From: an uncultured Prevotellaceae bacterium
Lineage (GTDB): Bacteria > Bacteroidota > Bacteroidia > Bacteroidales > Bacteroidaceae
Assembly: GCA_947169115.1 (NCBI GenBank)
Contig: CAMVOK010000015.1
Span: 1 to 64,000, forward strand
Reading direction: 5' to 3'
DNA length: 64,000 nt
A model generated the notes under the pieces. That model searched no databases. It had not been told where the DNA came from and worked only from the letters and a program-made list of their open reading frames with translations. Positions 41,625-51,628 of this stretch are shown here, in pieces. The translations under genes were made by a program, and so were the position numbers. The number at the start of each line of letters is the position of its first letter. Position 1 is the stretch's first letter.

Positions 41625-44024
41625 TTACTTCTTATTACTGCCATACCCGTAGGCATAGCCATAACGACCATATCCATAGCCATAGCCATAGCCGTAACGC
41701 TTGCGTTCTACACGCGCATCGTTGATGAGGATGCAGAGGTTGTTGAACTTACCTTCCTGATGCAGACGTTCGAGTTCGGGCAGATAACGGCGATCAAGCC
41801 TGCGGTCACGCACAACATAAACGGTGAGGTCTGCCACACGGTTAACGATACCAGCATCGGCCACCACCTGAGCAGGTACATTGTCCACGATAATGTAGTC
41901 GTAGGTCTCCTTTAGTTTCTCAATAAGTTCATCCAGACGCTCACTCATCAGCAACTCTGCTGGGTTGGGAGGCACCACACCGGCTGGCATTACATCCACG
42001 GTCTTCTTGTCGGCATCGTGGATAATGAGGTTCTGAATATCGTCCACGGCACCGCTGAGATAAGAAGTAAGACCCTCATGACGGGACGCTCCGTAAAGAG
42101 CCGTCTGGGTACGTTTACGAATGTCGGTATCAAGTAGTATTACTCTCTTGCCTAAGAGAGCAAGCGTATGAGCAAAGTTGCGGCTGACAAAAGTCTTACC
42201 CTCACCGGGCATGGTGCTAGTAAACATGATGACACGGGCATCCTTCTTGACAAACCCGAGGTTGAAACGAAGAAGGCGGAATGCCTCATTGACGGCATCG
42301 TTGCTATTTTCGCCCACCATGACCTGAGAGTCTTTGAACTCATGCTTGATGCGGGGAATCTCACCGATGACTGGGATGGAGGTGTATGTCTCGATATCCT
42401 TGCGGCCACGGACTCCCATGTTGAGCAGACTCAGCAAATAGAGGATGAAGAAGGGGATGACAAGACCTATCATACCTGCAGTAGCGCGGATGACCAGTTT
42501 ACGAGGTGCAATGGGGCGTGTGCTGCCGAATGGACGTTCCACAATACGGATGTTGGCTTCGGAAATGGCCAATTGCAGGGCGGTCTCCTCACGTTTGTTC
42601 AGCAGATAGGTGTAAAGTGTAGCTTTGATACTCTGCTGACGGCTGATGTCCATCACCTGCTTCTCTTTCTGAGGTACAACGGACAGGGTGTTTTGCAGGG
42701 TATTCTCTTCGCGCATAGCCTGTTGTGCCTGTAGGTCAAGCGTAGCGGCATAACCTTTCATAGAGGCGATGATGGCCTGTTTCATCTGCTGGAGGTTGGT
42801 GTCCAGTTCGCGGATGGTGATGGCATTTTCGCTGGAGTTTTCTATCAGGCGATTACGATTGAGCATGAGCTCGTTGTACTTCGTTATCTGACTTTGGATG
42901 GACATGTCGGTCAGTCCTCCCATGGCAGGGATGAGTCCGTTGCCCTCACTACTACTCTTCAGATAGTCAAGCAGATAGGAGACGGCCGATTGTTGAGCCT
43001 GCAACTGGAGTGTGCGCTGACGTGCTACACTGGTCTGCTGGAGGAAGACCTGAGCATTCTGCGAAAGGTCGATGATGTTGTTGTTTTGTTTGAAAGCAGC
43101 CAATTGTCCTTCCACTTCGCCCAGTTCCTTGCTGATGAGCTGAATGCGCTCGTCAATGAAGTCTGCCGTACTCTGTGCTAGTATGTTTTTGTCGGCAATG
43201 ATGCTTTGTTTATAAGCTTCGAGCAGTGCGGCCAGAATGTCGTCGGCACGCTTGATGTCGGTGTCTGTGCATACCAGTCGCACCAGAGAACTTTCCCTAT
43301 CCATCTCCCCAGTCTGCACCTTTGCCGCAACTACGTTGGCTGCTGTCTCAAGATCCAGATGGGTGACGTTGATGGTCTTGTCGATGAAGTCTTTTAGATA
43401 CTCGGGCTGGGGGACAATGGTGAGTGTGCCCACTGGGGTTTTTACCTGCTGGCCGAAGCGAACCACCTTCTCAAAGTCAGCCTTCCCCTTCTTGCTCTGC
43501 ATATTGGAGATGCTGCATTGATTGCGGTCGATGATGCGCACGGAGAAGACGGAGAGGATAGCATCCTCGTCATTGGAAAACTGCACGATGAAGGGTTTTT
43601 CCATGTAGGGAGAGACGGTCTTCAACCCCTTTTTATAGGAGTACATGACATCAAGGTGAAGATTCTTCACCACTTCCTTCATCAGCTGATGGCTACGCAG
43701 AATGTACACTTCGTTCTTCACGGAGGAACCTGCCAGAACACCATTCAGTTGCATGAGAGCGTCGTTGCTGATGGTACTGCGGCGACTCCCCATTCCTCCA
43801 TTGTCGTCCTTCACCAACATGACAGCCTGACGCTGATAGACATATGACTGTGTGGCTAGATAAAGGGATGCCAGCGCAACACATACAACAAAGGAGAGCA
43901 CAAACCATTTCCAGTTACCAAGGACCATATCGAAAATCTCACGTAAGGAGAGCATTTCCTCCGTTCCCTGGGGCTTTTGTGCTGGAGCCGTATTGGGGTT
44001 AACTGTTGTTACTTCCATATCCAT
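41625..44024 (-). CDS. Wzc-like polysaccharide co-polymerase / tyrosine autokinase
   Basis: This 799-residue inner-membrane protein has a Wzz domain with a first membrane segment ('WFVLSFVVCVALASLYLA'), a long periplasmic coiled-coil/GNVR region, and a second membrane segment ('GLVIPFFILYLLSLL'). The BY-kinase domain (about 590-760) has Walker A 'STMPGEGKT', Walker A' 'ILLDTDIRKR' and 'YIIVDNVP'. The C-terminus is a Tyr/Gly tail ('YGYGYGYGYGRYGYAYGYG'), the expected autophosphorylation cluster. It controls chain length and export of capsule or exopolysaccharide with the Wza-like protein 3 bp upstream. Confidence 0.9.
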   Translation of the reverse strand: MDMEVTTVNPNTAPAQKPQGTEEMLSLREIFDMVLGNWKWFVLSFVVCVALASLYLATQSYVYQRQAVMLVKDDNGGMGSRRSTISNDALMQLNGVLAGSSVKNEVYILRSHQLMKEVVKNLHLDVMYSYKKGLKTVSPYMEKPFIVQFSNDEDAILSVFSVRIIDRNQCSISNMQSKKGKADFEKVVRFGQQVKTPVGTLTIVPQPEYLKDFIDKTINVTHLDLETAANVVAAKVQTGEMDRESSLVRLVCTDTDIKRADDILAALLEAYKQSIIADKNILAQSTADFIDERIQLISKELGEVEGQLAAFKQNNNIIDLSQNAQVFLQQTSVARQRTLQLQAQQSAVSYLLDYLKSSSEGNGLIPAMGGLTDMSIQSQITKYNELMLNRNRLIENSSENAITIRELDTNLQQMKQAIIASMKGYAATLDLQAQQAMREENTLQNTLSVVPQKEKQVMDISRQQSIKATLYTYLLNKREETALQLAISEANIRIVERPFGSTRPIAPRKLVIRATAGMIGLVIPFFILYLLSLLNMGVRGRKDIETYTSIPVIGEIPRIKHEFKDSQVMVGENSNDAVNEAFRLLRFNLGFVKKDARVIMFTSTMPGEGKTFVSRNFAHTLALLGKRVILLDTDIRKRTQTALYGASRHEGLTSYLSGAVDDIQNLIIHDADKKTVDVMPAGVVPPNPAELLMSERLDELIEKLKETYDYIIVDNVPAQVVADAGIVNRVADLTVYVVRDRRLDRRYLPELERLHQEGKFNNLCILINDARVERKRYGYGYGYGYGRYGYAYGYGSNKK
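41641..41697 (-). repeat. 6-bp repeat tract encoding the Tyr-Gly tail of the kinase
   Basis: Repeated ccatag/ccatat/ccgtaa hexamers encode Tyr-Gly pairs. Whole-unit slippage would change the number of phosphorylatable tyrosines without shifting the frame. Confidence 0.7.
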
Positions 44025-44027
44025 TTC

Positions 44028-44852
44028 TTACTTCTTTAAGGCTATTACCAAAGATACTACCGAAACAATCATACTCACGACCGTAGCTCCGACGGAAAGC
44101 AGGGTATAGCCGGTACTACCCTTCACGCGGACGCTTTTGTTTGGCTGAACATACACGATGTCGTTCTGCTGCAGGTAATAGGCAGGAGAATCGAAAACAC
44201 TCTTCGTATCGCGCAGATCGATGTCATAGGTCACACGCTGTTCGCCAATCTCGCGGACTACCAGGACGTGGTCGCGATGAGCTGTATTGTTGAGGTCACC
44301 AGCTTTACCGAGTGCCTCAAGCAAGGTCAGGCGTTCGCCTTGGAAGGTCTGAGTGCCGGGGTTCTTCACGTCTCCAAGCACGGTGACCTTGAAGGACATC
44401 ACTTTTACGTTGACCACAGCGTCCTGAATCCATCCCTCTTTTACGAAACGGTTCTGAAGTTCCCGAGCCAGTTGCTTGCAGGTCTTTCCGCCAGTGTTGA
44501 TGGTTCCGAAGATGGGGAACTCGATATTGCCCTCCTTGTCCACCAAGAAATAGGAGACACGCGAAGTGGTGTTGGTGGTATTACTACCCGACACCGACGA
44601 TGCTCCGCCACCGATGAGTGTGTTGTTGTTGAAACGCTGTATCAACTCGGCATCCTTACTCGTTACGGAAATGGCCAGCTCATCGTCGGGCTGTATCTCC
44701 AGTTCGAAGGCTTGCTGAATCTGCTGGGGCACACGGTACATCGTGTCCGCTCCTTGCAGGTAAATTATCTTCTTCTCGCTGATGCACGAAGAATTTGATA
44801 GCATTGCCGCACACAACAACACTGGGAACGCGTATTTCAATAGTCCTTTCAT
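44028..44852 (-). CDS. Wza-like polysaccharide export lipoprotein
   Basis: ATG 44852 ('MKGLLKYAF') is chosen; the longer frame starts with TTG. The 274-residue outer-membrane lipoprotein has lipobox 'NSSC'. It carries the Poly_export domain ('LEIQPDDELAISVTSKD', 'LVDKEGNIEFPIFGTI', 'VVNVKVMSFKVTVLGDVKNPG'), an SLBB-like repeat, and a C-terminal hydrophobic helix that would form the outer-membrane pore. It is the first gene of a two-gene operon with the Wzc-like kinase. No glycosyltransferases are adjacent, so the pair serves a polysaccharide locus elsewhere. Confidence 0.9.
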   Translation of the reverse strand: MKGLLKYAFPVLLCAAMLSNSSCISEKKIIYLQGADTMYRVPQQIQQAFELEIQPDDELAISVTSKDAELIQRFNNNTLIGGGASSVSGSNTTNTTSRVSYFLVDKEGNIEFPIFGTINTGGKTCKQLARELQNRFVKEGWIQDAVVNVKVMSFKVTVLGDVKNPGTQTFQGERLTLLEALGKAGDLNNTAHRDHVLVVREIGEQRVTYDIDLRDTKSVFDSPAYYLQQNDIVYVQPNKSVRVKGSTGYTLLSVGATVVSMIVSVVSLVIALKK

Positions 44853-44875
44853 ATATTTATAATACAATTTAACTG

Positions 44876-44883
44876 CAAAGGTA
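44876..44883 (-). promoter_or_regulatory. -7 box (TACCTTTG) of the wza-wzc operon
   Basis: TACCTTTG on the minus strand lies 24 bp before the ATG at 44852, giving a very short leader. Confidence 0.6.
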
Positions 44884-44925
44884 CAAAAAAAAGTGATAAT
44901 TTAAAAATTAAAAATTAAAAATGAC

Positions 44926-44933
44926 TATCTTTG
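44926..44933 (+). promoter_or_regulatory. -7 box (TATCTTTG) of the rlpA-like gene
   Basis: TATCTTTG lies 14 bp before ATG 44947, so the mRNA would be almost leaderless. An attaaaa repeat fills the -33 region. It is divergent from the wza promoter. Confidence 0.55.
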
Positions 44934-44946
44934 TAGCCGTACATTT

Positions 44947-45438
44947 ATGAAAAACACAAGAACACCATTAGGATGGCTCCTACTGCTGGGACTTATGTCC
45001 AGCTTTCTCGTCCCCGCCATGTGGGCGGAGCGTGGGGTTGCCTCGTATTACCACAACAAGTTCCATGGGCGCAAGATGGCTAACGGGGAGCCTTACCATC
45101 GCGACAGTTTCACGTGTGCCCACCGTCATTATCCGCTTGGTACGTGGCTACGTGTGTCGAACCCAAAGAACGGAAAGGCAGTTATAGTAAGGGTCACCGA
45201 CCGTGGTCCCTACTCAAAGCGGTTCACCATCGATCTCAGTTTAGCGGCCGCACGTCATCTCAATGTCATCCCATACGGCTATATCCCCGTAGAAATCAAT
45301 CAGGTTTCTTCGCGCGAAGGCGGCATAGTGCCTTTCAAAATGGAGGAGGAGCAGGAGGAACTGGTGGACATAGAACTGGACTTTGTCCCTGCCGCCGAGT
45401 ATCCGTTCCCCGACTGGAGACCAGACTCAATAGAATAA
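44947..45438 (+). CDS. rlpA: RlpA-like double-psi beta-barrel protein
   Basis: This 163-residue protein has a signal peptide ending 'AMWA'. The RlpA DPBB domain has 'GVASYYHNKFHGRKMANGE', 'HRHYPLGTWLRV', 'VRVTDRGPYSK' and 'IDLSLAAARHL'. Relatives bind or cleave denuded peptidoglycan at the septum. The usual SPOR domain is missing, and the C-terminus is a short acidic tail instead, so septal targeting would differ. The symbol is by family only. Confidence 0.85.
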   Translation: MKNTRTPLGWLLLLGLMSSFLVPAMWAERGVASYYHNKFHGRKMANGEPYHRDSFTCAHRHYPLGTWLRVSNPKNGKAVIVRVTDRGPYSKRFTIDLSLAAARHLNVIPYGYIPVEINQVSSREGGIVPFKMEEEQEELVDIELDFVPAAEYPFPDWRPDSIE

Positions 45439-45495
45439 GGGGTAGAGTGATAGCAGAACTAAAAGATCATGGTTAAATAGAGTTACTTATCATAG

Positions 45496-45544
45496 AAAAG
45501 TGCCCCATCCGTCTCGGACAGGGCACTTCACCTTTTTATTTTAT
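45496..45544 (+). terminator. Bidirectional terminator between rlpA-like gene and rplQ
   Basis: aagtgccc pairs with gggcactt, with further pairing inside (tccg/cgga). It is followed by cctttttatttt on the plus strand and TTTTC on the minus strand. It ends the large ribosomal operon. Confidence 0.85.
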
Positions 45545-45558
45545 GCAATTAGATTTGC

Positions 45559-46044
45559 TTACTCAGCAGCCTCCGTCGGTTTCTCCTCCGTCTGAACCTC
45601 AACTGTTTCAGCTACAGGAGCCTCGGCAGACTTCTTGCCACTGCGACGTGTGCGCTTAGCCTTCTTCTGTGTCTTGGCCATATTCTCGTCGAAGTCAACA
45701 AGTTCGATGAAGCAAGTGGCAGCAGCATCGCCCTGGCGGAAACCAGTCTTGATGATGCGAGTGTAGCCACCGGGACGCTCAGCTACCTTCTCAGAGATAA
45801 CCTGGAAGAGTTCCGTAACGGCATACTTGTTCTGCAGGTAGCTGAACACAACACGGCGACTGGCCGTAGTGTCCTGCTTCGAGCGGTTAATCAGGGGCTC
45901 AACGTACTTACGCAGAGCCTTAGCCTTTGCCACGGTGGTATTGATTCGCTTGTGCATGATGAGCGAAATGGCCATGTTGGCAAGCATGGCATCCCTGTGA
46001 GAAGCCGTGCGGCTAAGATGGTTGAATTTCTTATTGTGTCTCAT
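45559..46044 (-). CDS. rplQ: Ribosomal protein L17
   Basis: A 161-residue L17 near the peptide exit tunnel. The N-terminal 115 residues are canonical ('[13 protein letters not shown]', '[17 protein letters not shown]'). A roughly 45-residue basic then acidic tail ('[11 protein letters not shown]...[10 protein letters not shown]') extends beyond the E. coli protein, as in other Bacteroidota. It is the last gene of the cluster, 5 bp after rpoA. Confidence 0.97.
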   Translation of the reverse strand: MRHNKKFNHLSRTASHRDAMLANMAISLIMHKRINTTVAKAKALRKYVEPLINRSKQDTTASRRVVFSYLQNKYAVTELFQVISEKVAERPGGYTRIIKTGFRQGDAAATCFIELVDFDENMAKTQKKAKRTRRSGKKSAEAPVAETVEVQTEEKPTEAAE

Positions 46045-46049
46045 TGTTC

Positions 46050-47042
46050 TTATTCTTTGTCAAGTTTGTACTTTGAAATATCGGTCCCAAAAGAGAGATT
46101 CAGGCGTTCGAACATGTCGTCAAGCTCCATCAGAGACTTCTTACCGAAGTTGCGGAACTTCAGCAGGTCGGTCTTGTTGAACTGAACGAGGTCGGCCAGC
46201 GTATCCACGTTGGCAGCCTTCAGACAGTTCAGGGCACGAACACTAAGATCCATGTCCACAAGTTTCGTCTTCAAGAGCTGGCGCATGTGCAACACCTCCT
46301 CGTCAAATTCCTCGTTACCCTCGGCATCGCTGTTTTCCAGCGTGATCTTCTCGTCGGAGAAGAGCATGAAGTGGTAAATCAGAATCTTAGCAGCCTCCTT
46401 CAGTGCTTCCTTCGGATGGATGCTACCATCAGTGGTTATTTCCAAAACGAGTTTCTCGTAGTCAGTCTTTCCCTCAACACGGTAGTTCTCCACAGCATAC
46501 TTCACGTTGCGGATGGGCGTGTAGATAGAATCGATGGGAATAACATTCACATCGGTGCAGAATTCGCGATTCTCGTCGGCAGGAACATATCCACGACCCT
46601 TGTTGACGGAAATCTCAATCTGCATCGTAGCTTTGGGATCCAAATGGCAAATTACCAACTCGGGGTTTAACACTTCAAATCCAGTCAGATACTTATTAAA
46701 CTCACCGGCTCTCAGCTCAGTCGCCTTCTCCACGGTGACCGTAATTTTCTCGTTCTCGAATTCGTCTGATAATCTCTTGAACCTGACTTGCTTCAGGTTA
46801 AGGATAATGTTGGTTACGTCTTCCTTCACACCTGGAACGGTGGCAAACTCATGCTCAACACCGCTAATGGCAATCGTGTTGATGGCATATCCATCCAACG
46901 AAGAAAGAAGTATTCGGCGCAAAGCATTACCTACGGTAGTACCAAAGCCACCTTCCAGTGGACGAAACTCGAACTTGCCGAACTTATCGTCCGCTTGCAA
47001 CATTATAACCTTCTCGGGTTTTTGAAATGCTAATATCGCCAT
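46050..47042 (-). CDS. rpoA: RNA polymerase alpha subunit
   Basis: A 330-residue alpha subunit. The N-terminal dimerisation and assembly domain has '[19 protein letters not shown]', the linker is acidic ('[12 protein letters not shown]'), and the C-terminal domain has helix-hairpin-helix motifs ('[16 protein letters not shown]', '[15 protein letters not shown]') for activators and UP elements. It sits between rpsD (12 bp) and rplQ (5 bp), as in most bacteria. Confidence 0.98.
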   Translation of the reverse strand: MAILAFQKPEKVIMLQADDKFGKFEFRPLEGGFGTTVGNALRRILLSSLDGYAINTIAISGVEHEFATVPGVKEDVTNIILNLKQVRFKRLSDEFENEKITVTVEKATELRAGEFNKYLTGFEVLNPELVICHLDPKATMQIEISVNKGRGYVPADENREFCTDVNVIPIDSIYTPIRNVKYAVENYRVEGKTDYEKLVLEITTDGSIHPKEALKEAAKILIYHFMLFSDEKITLENSDAEGNEEFDEEVLHMRQLLKTKLVDMDLSVRALNCLKAANVDTLADLVQFNKTDLLKFRNFGKKSLMELDDMFERLNLSFGTDISKYKLDKE

Positions 47043-47054
47043 TTTAATCAGAAT

Positions 47055-47660
47055 TTATTTAGAGTATAACTCAACTATCAACTGCTCCTTGATGTTCTCG
47101 GGAATGTCGGCACGCTCAGGCTTGTGAAGAAGCTTGCCAGACTTGGAATTCTCATCCCACTCCAGCCAAGGATACTTGCTGTGGTTGAAACCTGCTAAAG
47201 CAGCCTCGATAACCTCGAGAGATTTGCTGCGCTCGCGTACACCTACAATCTGGCCTGGAGCAACGCTATAGCTGGCGATGCCCACAACCTTGCCATCGAC
47301 AATGATGTGTTTGTGATTAACCAACTGACGGGCAGCAGCACGAGTGGGAGCAATGCCCAGACGATAGACAACATTGTCCAGACGGCACTCAAGGTTCTGA
47401 AGCAATATCTCACCCGTGATGCCACTGGTGCGGGCTGCCTTCTCGAACATGTTGCGGAACTGCTTCTCCAGAATGCCATAAGTGTAGCGTGCCTTCTGCT
47501 TCTCAGCAAGCATGATGCCATACTCAGAAGTCTTGCGGCGACGATTGTTTCCATGCTGACCAGGAGGGAAATTCCTCTTGGCAAGAGCCTTGTCAGCACC
47601 AAAGATGGGCTCACCAAAACGGCGGGCAATTCTTGTTTTTGGTCCAGTATATCTAGCCAT
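47055..47660 (-). CDS. rpsD: Ribosomal protein S4
   Basis: ATG 47660 ('[11 protein letters not shown]') gives 201 aa of canonical S4. The frame runs to 47717, but the added 19 residues are not S4-like. It is a primary 16S-binding protein with an S4 RNA-binding domain ('[20 protein letters not shown]' in part). The zinc Cys cluster of some S4 forms is absent. A 136-bp gap to rpsK holds no gene and could host S4 autoregulation; no structure was identified. Confidence 0.97.
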   Translation of the reverse strand: MARYTGPKTRIARRFGEPIFGADKALAKRNFPPGQHGNNRRRKTSEYGIMLAEKQKARYTYGILEKQFRNMFEKAARTSGITGEILLQNLECRLDNVVYRLGIAPTRAAARQLVNHKHIIVDGKVVGIASYSVAPGQIVGVRERSKSLEVIEAALAGFNHSKYPWLEWDENSKSGKLLHKPERADIPENIKEQLIVELYSK

Positions 47661-47796
47661 AATACTTTTGTTATTTAAAATTGTATCAGCATCAACCAGG
47701 GTAGCAGCCGCGGCCACATGATGAGGAAATGTAAGCCAGAAAAAACCTGTTTGCTGCTGAATTCTCTTCTATTGTGTCTCGAATCAATTTCTCTAA

Positions 47797-48186
47797 TTAA
47801 ACCCTTCTTCTCTTCGGAGGACGGCAGCCGTTGTGGGGCAGCGGAGTAACGTCAACGATTTCAACCACCTCGATACCAGCACCATGCACCGTACGGATGG
47901 CAGATTCACGACCATTACCGGGACCCTTCACGTAAGCCTTTACCTTTCTCAACCCCAGGTCAAATGCAACCTTTGCACAATCCTGAGCGGCCATTTGGGC
48001 TGCATAAGGTGTGTTCTTCTTAGAACCACGGAAACCCATTTTACCAGCACTCGACCAGGAAATAACCTGCCCCTCGCTGTTGGCCAAGGACACAATAATG
48101 TTGTTGAAGGAGCTGTGTACGTGGAGCTGACCCATTGCGTCAACCTTCACCACACGCTTCTTAGCTGCGACTGTTTTCTTTGCCAT
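47797..48186 (-). CDS. rpsK: Ribosomal protein S11
   Basis: A 129-residue S11 of the 30S platform, with a basic Lys-rich N-terminus and a canonical ending '[17 protein letters not shown]'. '[30 protein letters not shown]', in parts, matches the family core. It lies 33 bp after rpsM. Confidence 0.98.
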   Translation of the reverse strand: MAKKTVAAKKRVVKVDAMGQLHVHSSFNNIIVSLANSEGQVISWSSAGKMGFRGSKKNTPYAAQMAAQDCAKVAFDLGLRKVKAYVKGPGNGRESAIRTVHGAGIEVVEIVDVTPLPHNGCRPPKRRRV

Positions 48187-48219
48187 ATTTAATTCTCAAT
48201 TTTCAATTGTCAAATTTAA

Positions 48220-48600
48220 TTACTTCGTAGCCTTCTTCTTGTTTGCAACGGTCTTTTTCTTTCCCTTGCGAGTGCGAGCATTGTTCTTCGTGCTCTGGCC
48301 ACGAACAGGCAGACCATTACGGTGACGAACACCACGATAGCAACCAATGTCCATCAAACGTTTGATGTTCATAGCTATCTCACTGCGGAGATCACCCTCA
48401 ACCTTGTACTCGGCACCAATAATCTCACGAATCTTGGCAGCCTCGTCGTCAGTCCAGTCTACTACCTTCTTGTCACGATTAACTCCAGCCTTGTCCAAAA
48501 TCTTGGCCGAGCTACTACGACCTATACCATAAACATAGGTCAAAGCGATTTCACCTCTCTTGTTCTGAGGTAAATCAACACCAACAATTCTAATTGCCAT
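48220..48600 (-). CDS. rpsM: Ribosomal protein S13
   Basis: A 126-residue S13 of the 30S head, contacting tRNA and the subunit bridge. It carries '[23 protein letters not shown]', in parts, and '[20 protein letters not shown]', in parts. The C-terminal tail is Lys-rich. It lies 27 bp after rpmJ. Confidence 0.98.
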   Translation of the reverse strand: MAIRIVGVDLPQNKRGEIALTYVYGIGRSSSAKILDKAGVNRDKKVVDWTDDEAAKIREIIGAEYKVEGDLRSEIAMNIKRLMDIGCYRGVRHRNGLPVRGQSTKNNARTRKGKKKTVANKKKATK

Positions 48601-48627
48601 ATATTAACTACTTTTCTTGCAATAATA

Positions 48628-48744
48628 TTAACCCTGACGCATCTTGAACTTAGGGTTCTTCTTGTTAATTACATACAAACGTCCCTTGCGACGCACAATT
48701 TTGCACTCTGGAGTACGTTTCTTGATAGAAGCTCTTGTTTTCAT
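48628..48744 (-). CDS. rpmJ: Ribosomal protein L36, zinc-independent form
   Basis: A 38-codon gene encoding '[17 protein letters not shown]' followed by '[21 protein letters not shown]' split at the turn. Only one of the usual zinc ligands (Cys14) remains, because the CxxC...CxH set is replaced by Thr, Asn and Lys. This is the C-minus type. It lies between rpsM (27 bp) and infA (10 bp) and is easily missed because of its size. Confidence 0.95.
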   Translation of the reverse strand: MKTRASIKKRTPECKIVRRKGRLYVINKKNPKFKMRQG

Positions 48745-48754
48745 ATTGTTGTTT

Positions 48755-48973
48755 TTATTTGTATCTGAATACTATGCGACCCTTCGAAAGGTCATACGGA
48801 CTCATTTCAACTTTTACCTTATCGCCTGGCAGTATCTTGATGTAGTGCATCCTCATCTTACCTGAGATATGCGCCGTAATCTCGTGGCCGTTCTCCAGTT
48901 CAACGTGGAACATGGCATTGGAAAGCGCCTCCACGATTACACCATCTTGCTCAATTGCTGACTGTTTTGCCAT
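48755..48973 (-). CDS. infA: Translation initiation factor IF-1
   Basis: A 72-residue OB-fold protein with the family sequence '[19 protein letters not shown]', '[17 protein letters not shown]' and '[13 protein letters not shown]'. It occupies the A site during initiation. It is located 2 bp after map. Confidence 0.98.
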   Translation of the reverse strand: MAKQSAIEQDGVIVEALSNAMFHVELENGHEITAHISGKMRMHYIKILPGDKVKVEMSPYDLSKGRIVFRYK

Positions 48974-48975
48974 CT

Positions 48976-49779
48976 CTAAATCGTATTACTCTGTTCTAAC
49001 TTCTCTATTTCTTCAAACGAGGAAAGGATGTCCACCCTACCCTGATGTATTGCAATGGTATGCTCAAAATGTGCTGCGGGCTTGCCATCTCGCGTCTTCA
49101 CCGACCACCTGTCTGCCGCAAGGTAAACCTTCGGGCTACCCATCGTTATCATCGGCTCAATGGCTATACACAGACCATTCTTTATCTGAGGTCCGTTACC
49201 CCTGCGTCCATAGTTGGGAACGGGCGGATCCTCATGCATCTGCTGACCGATACCATGGCCTACGAATTCTCGCACAACCCCGTATCCCTGTCCTTCGCAG
49301 TGCTCTTGAACAGCACATCCTATATCTCCTATTCGCCGTCCAGGCAAGGCCGTCTCAATACCAAGGTAAAGAGCCTCCTTCGTGGTCTGGAGCAACCGAC
49401 GAACCTCCTCCGAGGGTTCACCCACACAAAACGTGTAGCAGGAGTCACCATTATATCCGTTTAATAGTATTCCACAGTCCACCGAAACTATATCACCCTC
49501 CTTCAGGGCATTGTCATCGGGCACACCATGTACCACCACATCATTCACGGACGTACAAATTGACGCAGGAAACGCTTCACCACCGCATGGATTCGGAAAC
49601 CCCTTAAAGGTGGGAACCGCTCCATTGTCTCTTATGTACTCTTCGGCAATCTTGTCGAGTTGACGGGTCGTCATCCCAGGCTTAATCACCTTTCCTATCT
49701 CTGCGAGCGTTGCACCCACCATTAGGTTGGCCGCTCTCATCAGTTTAATTTCGTCCTCTGTCTTCAGAAATATCTTCAT
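48976..49779 (-). CDS. map: Methionine aminopeptidase, type I
   Basis: A 267-residue M24 metallopeptidase. Metal ligands lie in '[16 protein letters not shown]' (two Asp), '[12 protein letters not shown]' (His), 'IEPMI' (Glu) and 'FEHTIAI' (Glu), with the substrate His in 'VVHGVPDD'. It removes the initiator Met from nascent chains. It starts 9 bp after secY, an arrangement common in Bacteroidota spc operons. Confidence 0.97.
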   Translation of the reverse strand: MKIFLKTEDEIKLMRAANLMVGATLAEIGKVIKPGMTTRQLDKIAEEYIRDNGAVPTFKGFPNPCGGEAFPASICTSVNDVVVHGVPDDNALKEGDIVSVDCGILLNGYNGDSCYTFCVGEPSEEVRRLLQTTKEALYLGIETALPGRRIGDIGCAVQEHCEGQGYGVVREFVGHGIGQQMHEDPPVPNYGRRGNGPQIKNGLCIAIEPMITMGSPKVYLAADRWSVKTRDGKPAAHFEHTIAIHQGRVDILSSFEEIEKLEQSNTI

Positions 49780-49788
49780 AGATACTCT

Positions 49789-51138
49789 TTAGTAGGCAGC
49801 AACACCGCCACGGCCATGAATTCTGCCAGAACTCAACAAACCGTCGTAATGTCTCATCAGCAGGTGGCTCTCAATCTGCTGCAGGGTATCCAGAACAACA
49901 CCTACAAGAATCAAGAGCGACGTACCACCGAAGAAATGTGCAAACTCGGGCTTCACGTCAAGCAAGCCTGCGAAAGCGGGCATACAGGCAATAAAGGCAA
50001 GGAACACAGATCCAGGCACAGTGATACGAGTCATTATCTCATCCAGATAGTCAGCCGTAGCCTTTCCAGGACGTACACCAGGAATGAAGCCATTGTTGCG
50101 CTTGATATCCTCAGCCATCTGCTGGGGATTCATCGTGATGGCAGTGTACAGGAAAGTGAATGCAATGATAAGGAATGCAAACACTACATTGTACTGCCAA
50201 CTCGTATAATCCGACATCACCATGGCCACACGAGTCAGCACACTGCTGCCCTCAGCAATAAAGCCTATTAGCGTGGAGGGGATGAACATGATGGCCTGTG
50301 CAAAAATGATAGGCATCACATTAGCTGCAAACAACTTCAAAGGAATGTACTGGCGTGCGCCACCCACCTGCTGACCACGTACCATACGCTGAGCATACTG
50401 TACGGACACCTTGCGAGTACCCTGCACCAATAAAATGGCAGCAAGAATAACTGCAAACAGGATAATCAACTCAACCAGGAACATTAGCAGGCCGCCACCC
50501 GAAAGACCCGTGAAGCGAGACACTAATTCCTGACCGAATGCCTGAGGCAGACGGGCAATGATACCCAACATGATGATGATGGAAACACCATTACCAATAC
50601 CCTTGTCTGTTATACGCTCACCTAGCCAGAGGATGAACATGCTACCTGCAGCCAGAATAATGGTGGAGGTAAGCATGAACATCGTCCAGGATACATTGGG
50701 ATTCAATGCACCAGCAGCCTGATGCTGCAGGTTCATCAAATAGAACGGACCCTGAAAGAGCAGGATGAAAATGGTCAAATAACGAGTGTACTGGTTAATC
50801 TTACGACGGCCACTCTCACCCTCACGCTGCATCTTCTGAAAATAGGGAACGACAACTGCCAACAACTGGATAACGATAGAAGCTGAAATGTAGGGCATGA
50901 TTCCCAGCGCAAAAATAGATGCATTGGAGAAAGCACCACCCGAGAACATATTCAACAAAGACATCAAGCCTTCATTGGTCTGCTCACGCAAAGCCGTCAA
51001 ACGCTCAGGGTTAATGCCAGGAAGCACAACGAACGAGCCCAAACGATAAAACGCGGCAAACAACAGGGTCAAACCAATCTTCGCACGAAGATCCTCAATG
51101 GCCCAAATGTTCTTAATTGTCTTTACAAACTTCTTCAT
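49789..51138 (-). CDS. secY: Preprotein translocase subunit SecY
   Basis: A 449-residue membrane protein with ten hydrophobic helices. Diagnostic parts are 'LRAKIGLTLLFAAFYRLGSFVVLPG', in parts, 'SIFALGIMPYISASIVIQLL', in parts, and the cytosolic loop 'NGFIPGVRPGKATADYLD'. It is the channel of the SecYEG complex. It lies 14 bp after rplO. Confidence 0.98.
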   Translation of the reverse strand: MKKFVKTIKNIWAIEDLRAKIGLTLLFAAFYRLGSFVVLPGINPERLTALREQTNEGLMSLLNMFSGGAFSNASIFALGIMPYISASIVIQLLAVVVPYFQKMQREGESGRRKINQYTRYLTIFILLFQGPFYLMNLQHQAAGALNPNVSWTMFMLTSTIILAAGSMFILWLGERITDKGIGNGVSIIIMLGIIARLPQAFGQELVSRFTGLSGGGLLMFLVELIILFAVILAAILLVQGTRKVSVQYAQRMVRGQQVGGARQYIPLKLFAANVMPIIFAQAIMFIPSTLIGFIAEGSSVLTRVAMVMSDYTSWQYNVVFAFLIIAFTFLYTAITMNPQQMAEDIKRNNGFIPGVRPGKATADYLDEIMTRITVPGSVFLAFIACMPAFAGLLDVKPEFAHFFGGTSLLILVGVVLDTLQQIESHLLMRHYDGLLSSGRIHGRGGVAAY

Positions 51139-51152
51139 AATCTAAAAGGTTC

Positions 51153-51596
51153 TTACAATTTAGTTACCGTGCCACCAGCGTTCTGGATGGCAGCTTCAGC
51201 TGCTGCAGAGAAGGCATTGGCAGTTACGTCAACCTTGGCAGTCAGCGTGCCGTTGGCTAGAATCTTCACCAGGACATCGCCCTTGATGACGCGGTTAGCC
51301 TTCAACTCAGCAATACCGATAGTGGTGACACCCTTGTCGGCCAAAGCCTGTAGGGTTGAGAGATTCACTGCCTGATACTCTACACGATTGATATTCTTGA
51401 AGCCAAACTTCGGCAGGCGACGTTGCAGAGGCATCTGACCACCCTCAAAACCAATCTTTCTCTTATAGCCAGAACGTGCCTTGGCTCCCTTGTGACCACG
51501 AGTAGATGTGCCACCCAAACCAGAACCCGGACCGCGACCAATACGACGGCGGGAATGGGTAGAACCTGCTGCGGGTTTCAAATTATTTAATTTCAT
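51153..51596 (-). CDS. rplO: Ribosomal protein L15
   Basis: A 147-residue L15 with the glycine-rich basic N-terminus 'RRRIGRGPGSGLGGTSTRGHKG', in parts, and 'KIGFEGGQMPLQRRLPK'. It is a late-assembling 50S protein. A 32-bp gap separates it from rpmD. Confidence 0.98.
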   Translation of the reverse strand: MKLNNLKPAAGSTHSRRRIGRGPGSGLGGTSTRGHKGAKARSGYKRKIGFEGGQMPLQRRLPKFGFKNINRVEYQAVNLSTLQALADKGVTTIGIAELKANRVIKGDVLVKILANGTLTAKVDVTANAFSAAAEAAIQNAGGTVTKL

Positions 51597-51628
51597 ATCT
51601 GTATCGAATTAACTCTTCATTGTTATTA

